The notes beneath the pieces were generated by a model that saw only the letters and a program-made list of their open reading frames with translations, ran no database searches and was not told the DNA's origin. 64,000 bases of DNA from Paracoccus spongiarum (GTDB lineage: Bacteria > Pseudomonadota > Alphaproteobacteria > Rhodobacterales > Rhodobacteraceae): the NCBI RefSeq assembly GCF_030732095.1, contig NZ_JAVAMQ010000001.1, forward strand, positions 1-64,000, written 5' to 3'. A program made the translations under genes and the position numbers. Below, one piece after another: positions 58,059-64,000 of the stretch (its first letter is position 1; every line of letters begins with the position of its first letter).

Positions 58059-58970
58059 TCAAGTGCAACGATCCGGCAGCGCGCCGACCACGGATTCCAG
58101 CCGCGCGATCTCGGCCCGCAGACCCTGGGCCAGGGCCTCGGCCAGGACGCTCAGGCGCCGCGAGGCGCGGTCGTCGGCATGGCGCAGCAGCCAGAAGCTG
58201 CGCGTGAGCGCGATCCGGTCTGCCAGCACCGGAATCAGCCCGGGGGCGAAGGGCAGCGCAAAGTCATGCACGATGCCAAGGCCCGCCCCGGCCCGCAGCG
58301 CCTGCATCTGCACCGCCACCGAATTCGAGCTGATCGCCGCCGTCTCGACCCCTGTTTCCGACAGGTAATCCAGCTCACGGTCGAAGATCATGTCGGGAAT
58401 ATAGCCGATCATCCGGTGCCGGCGCAGGTCGGACAGGTCGCGAATCGGCGCGTGCCTCGCCAGGTAGTCGCGGTGGCCGGCCAGATGCAGGTGATAGTCC
58501 GCCAGCCTCTGCACGGTCAGGCGTCCGGTGTCGGGGGGCGAGACGGTGATCGCCATGTCGGCCTCGCGCTTGGACAGGTTCACGACCCGCGGCAGGGCGA
58601 CGATCTGCACCTCAAGCCCGGGATGCGCGTCGCACAGTCCCCGCGCGACCTGGGGCAGCAGGTAGTTGGCGCAGCCGTCAGGCGCTCCGATTCGCAGCTG
58701 GCCGCTGATCCCGGTCTCGCGCCGGGTGGCCTCGGCTGCGGCGGCGGTGGCGGTCTCGGCGGCCTCGGCGGGCGCCACCAGCCGGCTGCCCTCGGCGGTC
58801 AGCGCATAGCCTTGCGGGGTCTTGGCGAACAGCGTGGCGCCGACCGCCTGCTCCAGCCGCAGGATCCGCCGCCCCACCGTCGAGGCGTCCATGCCCAGCC
58901 TGCGCCCCGCCCCCGACAGGCTCTCGGCCCGCGCCACGGCCAGGAAAATGCGCAGATCGTCCCAGTCCAT
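58059..58970 (-). CDS. LysR-family regulator divergent from mmsA
   Basis: The 303-aa protein has an N-terminal winged helix-turn-helix (LRIFLAVARAESLSGAGRRLGMDASTVGRRI) and a LysR substrate-binding domain. ATG 58970 follows AAAGGACGG and begins just before the DNA-binding domain; the longer start at 59009 would place a palindromic operator inside the gene. It is divergent from mmsA with about 100 nt between starts, so it may regulate methylmalonate-semialdehyde dehydrogenase and valine use. The effector is unknown. Confidence 0.88.
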   Translation of the reverse strand: MDWDDLRIFLAVARAESLSGAGRRLGMDASTVGRRILRLEQAVGATLFAKTPQGYALTAEGSRLVAPAEAAETATAAAAEATRRETGISGQLRIGAPDGCANYLLPQVARGLCDAHPGLEVQIVALPRVVNLSKREADMAITVSPPDTGRLTVQRLADYHLHLAGHRDYLARHAPIRDLSDLRRHRMIGYIPDMIFDRELDYLSETGVETAAISSNSVAVQMQALRAGAGLGIVHDFALPFAPGLIPVLADRIALTRSFWLLRHADDRASRRLSVLAEALAQGLRAEIARLESVVGALPDRCT

Positions 58971-58980
58971 CGCGCCGTCC

Positions 58981-58996
58981 TTTGCAGAATTGCAAA
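58981..58996. promoter_or_regulatory. TTTGCA-N4-TGCAAA palindrome, candidate LysR operator
   Basis: TTTGCA-GAAT-TGCAAA lies 11 nt upstream of the LysR start and 77 nt before mmsA, overlapping the area of the LysR ribosome site. It is distinct from the compact TTTGCAAA used by ScfR proteins. Confidence 0.55.
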
Positions 58997-59072
58997 ACCT
59001 CTTTGCCACACTGCCTCTTTTTCCCGCATTTCCGCAAGGCTATGGTGGCCCGGACAACGCAAGGAGGATGCG

Positions 59073-60575
59073 ATGAAAGAGATCTGCCACTGGATCGACG
59101 GCAAGGAAGTCGCCGGCACCTCGGGCCGCTACGCCGACATCTATAACCCGGCCACCGGCGAGGTGCAGGCCCGCGTCGCCCTCGCCAGCCCCGAGGAACT
59201 GGCCGCCGCCATCGCCAGCGCCGAGAAGGCGCAGGTCGGCTGGGCCGCCACCAATCCGCAGCGCCGCGCCCGCGTGATGATGAAGCTGGGCCAACTCATC
59301 AACGAGAACATGGACATGCTGGCCGAACTGGTCAGCCGCGAACATGGCAAGACCCTGCCTGATGCGCGCGGCGACGTGCAGCGCGGCCTCGAGGTGATCG
59401 AGGTCTGCATGGGCGCGCCCGGCATGCTGAAGGGCGAATTCACCGACAATGGCGGCCCCGGCATCGACCTCTACTCGATGCGCCAGCCGCTTGGCGTGGT
59501 GGCGGGGATCACGCCGTTCAACTTCCCGGCGATGATCCCGCTGTGGAAGATGGGCCCTGCCCTGGCTGCCGGCAACGCGATGATCCTTAAGCCGTCCGAG
59601 CGCGTGCCCTCGACCTCGATCGCGCTGGCCCGGCTGGCGCAAGAGGCCGGGCTGCCCGACGGCGTGCTGCAGGTCGTCAACGGCGACAAGGAGGCCGTGG
59701 ACGGCATCCTTGACAACCCCGCCATCCAGGCCGTGGGCTTCGTGGGCTCCACCCCGATCGCGCAATACATCTATGGCCGCGCCGCCAGCAACGGCAAGCG
59801 CGCCCAGTGCTTCGGCGGCGCCAAGAACCACATGCTGATCATGCCCGACGCCGATCTCGACAAGGCCGCCGACGCCCTGGTGGGCGCGGGCTTCGGCGCG
59901 GCCGGCGAACGCTGCATGGCGATCTCGGTCGCGGTGCCGGTCGGTGACAAGACGGCGGATGCGCTGATCGAACGGCTGATCCCGAAGATCGAGAAGCTGA
60001 AGGTCGGCCCCTACACCGCCGGAGACGACGTCGATTTCGGCCCGGTCATCACGAAGGCCGCGCAGGACCGCATCAACCGGCTGATCGCCTCGGGCGTCGA
60101 CCAGGGCGCCAAGCTGGTCGTTGACGGGCGCCAGCTGAAGATCCAGGGCTACGAGAACGGCTTCTTCTGCGGCCCCTCGCTCTTCGACCGGGTGACGCCC
60201 GACATGGAGATCTACAGGGAAGAGATCTTCGGCCCGGTGCTGTCGACCGTCCGCGCCCAGAGCTATGACGAGGCGCTCAAGCTGGTGATGGACAACGAAT
60301 ATGGCAACGGCACGGCGATCTACACCGCCGATGGCGACACCGCGCGCGACTTCGCCAGCCGGGTGAATGTCGGCATGGTCGGCATCAACTTCCCGATCCC
60401 GGTGCCGCTCAGCTACTATACCTTCGGCGGCTGGAAGAAATCCGCCTTCGGCGACCTGAACCAGTATGGCCCGGATGCGTTCCGCTTCTACACCAAGACC
60501 AAGACGGTGACCGCCCGCTGGTTCTCGGGCATCAAGGACGAGGGCGCCAGCCTGAACTTCAAGGCGATGGACTGA
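59073..60575 (+). CDS. mmsA: Methylmalonate-semialdehyde dehydrogenase, CoA-acylating
   Basis: Oxidises methylmalonate semialdehyde to propionyl-CoA with NAD+ and CoA, in valine and thymine catabolism. The 500-aa aldehyde dehydrogenase has the catalytic Cys281 in GAAGERCMAIS, ITPFNFPAMIPLWKMGPALAAGN and SYYTFGGWKKSAFGD, all diagnostic for MmsA. ATG 59073 follows AAGGAGG; the frame is open far upstream but that is antisense to the regulator gene. Its likely metabolic partners, an acyl-CoA dehydrogenase and a hydroxyisobutyryl-CoA hydrolase, follow at 61917 and 63066. Confidence 0.96.
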   Translation: MKEICHWIDGKEVAGTSGRYADIYNPATGEVQARVALASPEELAAAIASAEKAQVGWAATNPQRRARVMMKLGQLINENMDMLAELVSREHGKTLPDARGDVQRGLEVIEVCMGAPGMLKGEFTDNGGPGIDLYSMRQPLGVVAGITPFNFPAMIPLWKMGPALAAGNAMILKPSERVPSTSIALARLAQEAGLPDGVLQVVNGDKEAVDGILDNPAIQAVGFVGSTPIAQYIYGRAASNGKRAQCFGGAKNHMLIMPDADLDKAADALVGAGFGAAGERCMAISVAVPVGDKTADALIERLIPKIEKLKVGPYTAGDDVDFGPVITKAAQDRINRLIASGVDQGAKLVVDGRQLKIQGYENGFFCGPSLFDRVTPDMEIYREEIFGPVLSTVRAQSYDEALKLVMDNEYGNGTAIYTADGDTARDFASRVNVGMVGINFPIPVPLSYYTFGGWKKSAFGDLNQYGPDAFRFYTKTKTVTARWFSGIKDEGASLNFKAMD

Positions 60576-60579
60576 TCCC

Positions 60580-60632
60580 TTGCCTTGGTCGTGAAATATC
60601 CCGGGGGGTCCGGGGGGCAGCGCCCCCCGGCC
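60580..60632. repeat. Dispersed intergenic repeat with GC hairpin, copy 2
   Basis: Reverse complement of the element at 10550-10603: TTGCCTTGGTCGTGAAATAT, then a CCGGGGGG run and the hairpin CCGGGGGGC (60610-60618)/GCCCCCCGG (60622-60630). It directly follows mmsA and may serve as its terminator. Confidence 0.75.
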
Positions 60633-60696
60633 GTCGCGGGACGCAAGGGGCGCGCGGCCCGGCCGCGCGCCGCCGACTGAGCGAAGGGGGCCGCCG

Positions 60697-61827
60697 ATGA
60701 CGTCCGAACCCGATTTCACGCTGGGCATCGAAGAGGAATATCTTCTCGTCGACCCGCAGACGGGCACTCTGGCCGAGGCGCCTGATGCGATGATGGCCGT
60801 ATGCCGGGCCGAACTCGAGGATCACGTCAGCCCCGAATTCCTGCGCTGCCAGATCGAGGTCGGCACCCCGGTCTCGGCCGACATCGCCGAGGCGCGCGGC
60901 CACCTGCTGCATCTGCGCCGCACCATCGCAAGGATCGCCGCCGATCACGGGCTGGCGCCGATCTCGGCCTCCTGTCATCCCTTCGCGGACTGGCGCGACC
61001 AGCATCACACCGACAAGGATCGCTACAACGAATTGTCGCGGGACATGGGCGCGGTTGCGCGCCGCATGCTGATCTGCGGGATGCATGTGCATGTCGGCCT
61101 GGCCGAACAGGCGATGCGCATCGACCTGATGAACCAGTTCGGCTACTTCCTGCCGCATCTTCTGGCGCTGTCGGCCTCCAGCCCGTTCTGGCAGGGCGCC
61201 GACACCGGCCTCGCCTCCTACCGCACCACCGTCTTCGGCGGCATGCCCCGCACCGGCCTGCCGCCGCGTCTGCGCGGCTGGGACGAATACGAACGCTCGG
61301 TCGCGGCGCTCACCGATCTCGACATCATCGCCGACAGCAGCAAGATCTGGTGGGACCTGCGCCCCTCGGCCAGGTTTCCGACGCTCGAGACGCGGATCTG
61401 CGATGCCAGCCCGCGGCTTGACGACACGATCACCCTCGCAGCGCTGATCCAGGCCAGCCTGCGGATGCTGTGGCGGCTGTCGCGCGGCAACACCCGCTGG
61501 CGCGAATACGACAACTTCCTGCTGGGCGAGAATCGCTGGCGCGCGGTGCGCTATGGCACCTCCGAGGGTCTGATCGACTTCGGCGCCCACGCCGTCCTGC
61601 CCTTTCAGCAGCTGGCCGAGGACTGGATCGCGCTGGTGGCCGAGGATGCAGATGCCCTCGACAGCCAGCACGCGGTCGCCCGGCTGCGCGGGATGGTGGC
61701 CACGGGCACCTCGGCCGAACGACAGCGCGCAGTGCTGGCCTCCGCGCTCGCCGCCGGCGCGACCCGCGACGAGGCCCTGCGCGCCGTCGTCGCCCATCTG
61801 ATCGAGGAGTTCGGGCGGGATGACTAG
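60697..61827 (+). CDS. ybdK: YbdK-type carboxylate-amine ligase
   Basis: The 376-aa protein of the glutamate-cysteine ligase 2 superfamily has [16 protein letters not shown], the CGMHVHVGL metal/ATP motif and the ETRICD segment. YbdK enzymes show weak gamma-glutamylcysteine ligase activity in vitro, and the physiological substrate is not established. It sits between mmsA and the acyl-CoA dehydrogenase gene, on the same strand, without a visible link to valine use. Start ATG 60697 follows a G-rich ribosome site. Confidence 0.93.
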   Translation: MTSEPDFTLGIEEEYLLVDPQTGTLAEAPDAMMAVCRAELEDHVSPEFLRCQIEVGTPVSADIAEARGHLLHLRRTIARIAADHGLAPISASCHPFADWRDQHHTDKDRYNELSRDMGAVARRMLICGMHVHVGLAEQAMRIDLMNQFGYFLPHLLALSASSPFWQGADTGLASYRTTVFGGMPRTGLPPRLRGWDEYERSVAALTDLDIIADSSKIWWDLRPSARFPTLETRICDASPRLDDTITLAALIQASLRMLWRLSRGNTRWREYDNFLLGENRWRAVRYGTSEGLIDFGAHAVLPFQQLAEDWIALVAEDADALDSQHAVARLRGMVATGTSAERQRAVLASALAAGATRDEALRAVVAHLIEEFGRDD

Positions 61828-61867
61828 CCCACGCGCCGGGGCTTGCAATCCTTGTGCAACATCTGGC

Positions 61868-61887
61868 AATTAAACAATCGTTCAATT
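61868..61887. promoter_or_regulatory. Imperfect 20-nt palindrome before the acyl-CoA dehydrogenase gene
   Basis: AATTAAACAATCGTTCAATT is symmetric at 16 of 20 positions and AT-rich in a GC-rich region. It lies 29 nt before the ATG, where a TetR- or MerR-type repressor of branched-chain catabolism could bind. Confidence 0.4.
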
Positions 61888-61916
61888 CATCGCAGCCAAA
61901 GGGGGGAGGGCACCGC

Positions 61917-63062
61917 ATGGATTTCGCGCTGAGCGAAGAGCAGCAGGCCATATTCGACATGGCCCGGGATTTCGGGCAGGCCCGCATCGCGCCCCATGCG
62001 CGCGAATGGGAGGCGCAGGGCAGCATCCCGCGTGCCCTGTGGTCGGAGATAGCCGAGCTTGGCTTCGGCGGTCTCTACGTCGACGAGGCGCATGGCGGCA
62101 CCGGTCTCGGCCGGCTGGACGCGACGCTTGTCTTCGAGGCGCTGGCGATGTCGTGCCCCTCGGTCGGCTCGTTCCTGTCGATCCACAACATGTGCGGCGG
62201 CATGATCGACAAGTTCGGGTCGGACGAGACCAGGGCCCGCTGGTTGCCGCGCCTGTGCAGCATGGAGACGATCTTCAGCTATTGCCTGACCGAACCGGGC
62301 AGCGGTTCGGACGCCGCGGCGCTGCGCACCCGCGCCCAGCGCACCGACGAGGGCTACCGGCTGACCGGTACCAAGGCCTTCATCTCGGGCGGCGGCTATT
62401 CCGACGCCTACATCACCATGGTCCGCAGCGGCGGCGACGGTCCACGGGGCATCAGCACGGTCATCGTCGAGAACGGCACCCCCGGCCTCAGCTTCGGCGG
62501 GCTGGAAGACAAGATGGGCTGGCGCTCGCAGCCGACCGCGCAGGTGCAGTTCGACGACTGCCTCGTGCCGCATGACAACCTGCTGGGCGAGGAAGGGCGC
62601 GGATTTTCCTATGCGATGGCCGGGCTGGATGGCGGCCGGCTGAACATCGCCGCCGGTGCGCTGGGCGGCGCACAGGCCGCGCTGGACGCGACGCTGGCCT
62701 ATATGGGCGAACGCCGCGCCTTCGGCAAATCCCTCGACCAGTTCCAGGCGCTGCAGTTCCGGCTGGCCGAGATGGAAACCGCCCTGCAATCCTCGCGCAT
62801 CTTCCTGCGGCAGGCGGCGTGGAAGCTGGACAATGGCGCCGCCGATGCCACAAAGTTCTGCGCCATGGCCAAGCTGTACGTCACCGACCGCGCCTTCGAT
62901 GTCGCCAACCAGTGCCTGCAGCTGCATGGCGGTTATGGATATCTTGCCGATTACGGGATCGAGAAGATCGTCCGCGACCTGCGCGTGCACCAGATCCTGG
63001 AAGGCACCAACGAAATCATGCGGCTGATCGTCGGCCGCGCCTTGCTGGCCGAACGGGGGTAG
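61917..63062 (+). CDS. Acyl-CoA dehydrogenase, isobutyryl-CoA type
   Basis: The 381-aa flavoenzyme of the acyl-CoA dehydrogenase family starts with MDFALSEEQQAIFDMARDF. It has the FAD/substrate motif YCLTEPGSGSDAAAL, and the catalytic Glu362 in HQILEGTNEIM, the position used by short and branched-chain enzymes. The downstream hydrolase gene and nearby mmsA point to isobutyryl-CoA in valine degradation. ATG 61917 follows GGGGGGAGGG; the frame extends 21 codons upstream, through the operator. Specificity between isobutyryl- and 2-methylbutyryl-CoA is inferred. Confidence 0.9.
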   Translation: MDFALSEEQQAIFDMARDFGQARIAPHAREWEAQGSIPRALWSEIAELGFGGLYVDEAHGGTGLGRLDATLVFEALAMSCPSVGSFLSIHNMCGGMIDKFGSDETRARWLPRLCSMETIFSYCLTEPGSGSDAAALRTRAQRTDEGYRLTGTKAFISGGGYSDAYITMVRSGGDGPRGISTVIVENGTPGLSFGGLEDKMGWRSQPTAQVQFDDCLVPHDNLLGEEGRGFSYAMAGLDGGRLNIAAGALGGAQAALDATLAYMGERRAFGKSLDQFQALQFRLAEMETALQSSRIFLRQAAWKLDNGAADATKFCAMAKLYVTDRAFDVANQCLQLHGGYGYLADYGIEKIVRDLRVHQILEGTNEIMRLIVGRALLAERG

Positions 63063-63065
63063 GAC

Positions 63066-64000
63066 ATGGGCGATCTGAACATCCGCGTGGCGGGCCGCGC
63101 CGGGCGGATCACCTTCACCCGGCCACAGGCGCTGAACGCGCTGAATCACCAGATGGCGCTGGACCTGCGCGCCGCGCTGGAGGGCTGGCGGGACGATCCG
63201 CAGGTCGCGCTGGTCATCATCGACGCCGAGGGCGACCGGGCCTTCTGCGCCGGCGGCGACATCGCGGCGGTCTATCGCGCCGGCCGCGACGGCGACCATC
63301 AGGTCGGCCGCGACTTCTTTCGCGACGAATACCGCATGAACGCCACCATCGCCGACTATCCCAAGCCTGTCGTCGCCTTCATGCAGGGTTTCGTGATGGG
63401 CGGCGGCGTGGGCGTCGGCGGTCATGCCGGCCACCGCGTCGTCGGCGACAGCACCCGCATCGCGATGCCCGAATCGGGGATCGGGCTGATCCCCGACGTC
63501 GGCGGCACCTGGCTTCTGTCCCGCGCGCCGGGCAGGATCGGCGAATACCTGGCGCTGACCGCGGGTCGCATGGGGCCGGGCGATGCCATCCATGCAGGCT
63601 TCGCCGACAGCTATCTGCCCGAGGCGGAATGGCCCGCGCTGATCGGGCTGCTGGAACAGACGGGCGACGCCACCCGGATCATCGGCGTCACGCCGCCCGA
63701 CGCCCCGCTGGCCCGGCGCGACCTGTCGGCCTTCGGCGGCGCCGATCTGGCCGAGATCCGCGCGGCCCTCGAGGCGCAGGACGACGAGGACAGCCTTGCC
63801 GCGCTGCGCCGCAACTCGCCCTTGTCGATGGCGGCGGGGCTGGCCATGGTGCGCGCCGCCCGCGGCGATGCGCGAATGCAGGATTCGCTGCGCCGCGAAT
63901 ACCGCTTTACCGCCCGCGCGACCGAGCAGGGCGACTTCCTGGAAGGCGTCCGCGCGCAGATCATCGACAAGGACCGCGACCCGAAATGGACGGCGGATGC
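63066..64000 (+). CDS. 3-Hydroxyisobutyryl-CoA hydrolase-like protein, cut by window end
   Basis: Crotonase-fold protein lacking its C-terminus because the window ends (about 311 residues visible). It shows AFCAGGDIAAVYRAG and the oxyanion-hole segment GFVMGGGVGVGGHAGHRV. The PESGIGLIPDVGGTWLLSR motif follows, whose Glu and Asp fit 3-hydroxyisobutyryl-CoA hydrolases better than enoyl-CoA hydratases. The expected length, about 345 aa, also fits the hydrolase. It starts 3 nt after the acyl-CoA dehydrogenase stop, giving a valine-catabolic operon that feeds mmsA. Confidence 0.88.
   Translation, partial: MGDLNIRVAGRAGRITFTRPQALNALNHQMALDLRAALEGWRDDPQVALVIIDAEGDRAFCAGGDIAAVYRAGRDGDHQVGRDFFRDEYRMNATIADYPKPVVAFMQGFVMGGGVGVGGHAGHRVVGDSTRIAMPESGIGLIPDVGGTWLLSRAPGRIGEYLALTAGRMGPGDAIHAGFADSYLPEAEWPALIGLLEQTGDATRIIGVTPPDAPLARRDLSAFGGADLAEIRAALEAQDDEDSLAALRRNSPLSMAAGLAMVRAARGDARMQDSLRREYRFTARATEQGDFLEGVRAQIIDKDRDPKWTAD

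Overview
The window looks like the chromosome of a Paracoccus-type member of the Rhodobacteraceae (Alphaproteobacteria). Reasons: high G+C, short intergenic gaps with many ATGA/TGATG overlaps, a two-piece methionine synthase, a ScfR-type regulator with TTTGCAAA sites, and a complete bhcABCD/bhcR locus closely resembling the beta-hydroxyaspartate cycle of Paracoccus denitrificans. No species call is possible from the sequence alone.

Layout. 1-1790: a decayed accessory islet (coiled-coil fragment, frameshifted restriction/helicase-like remnant, orphan small ORF, strong terminator). 2.0-18.6 kb: core metabolism (guaB, FadL-type porin, P-loop ATPase-metA-ppk2-TPM operon, a short-chain dehydrogenase, an orphan polyamine-type binding protein, hppD with a Rieske protein, Lrp regulator, split methionine synthase, SH3 protein, manC). 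18.8-42.6 kb: a large purine-salvage/catabolism island with the beta-hydroxyaspartate cycle (BHAC) embedded in it. 42.9-54.2 kb: sulfate-type transporter, Usp, pyrC-pyrE, dnaB, transporters, ScfR/RamB-type regulator, M23 peptidase-bactofilin pair. 54.4-64.0 kb: FAH-family hydrolase, SDR, coaD, CBS protein, and a valine-degradation group (mmsA, acyl-CoA dehydrogenase, and a 3-hydroxyisobutyryl-CoA hydrolase-like gene cut by the window end).

The most interesting system is the purine-to-BHAC funnel. Guanine deaminase, xanthine dehydrogenase (xdhABC), a probable 8-oxoguanine deaminase, membrane urate hydroxylase (puuD), HIU hydrolase, an allantoinase/OHCU-decarboxylase fusion and (S)-ureidoglycine aminohydrolase take purines towards ureidoglycolate and hence glyoxylate. 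The bhcABCD operon condenses glyoxylate with glycine and returns oxaloacetate. The bhc operon runs on, with only a 35-nt gap, into a purine permease and the 8-oxoguanine deaminase gene, so uptake and catabolism of purines are probably co-transcribed with glyoxylate assimilation. BhcR (IclR family) is divergent, and the intergenic region carries a GGAAAA-G-TTTTCC palindrome and a second nested inverted repeat. Two steps, allantoate to ureidoglycine and ureidoglycolate to glyoxylate, have no obvious gene in the window.

I saw no tRNA, rRNA, CRISPR array, intact insertion sequence or prophage. Starts were chosen by ribosome-binding site, overlap with the upstream gene and family N-termini; names rest on recognisable motifs and context, not database searches.
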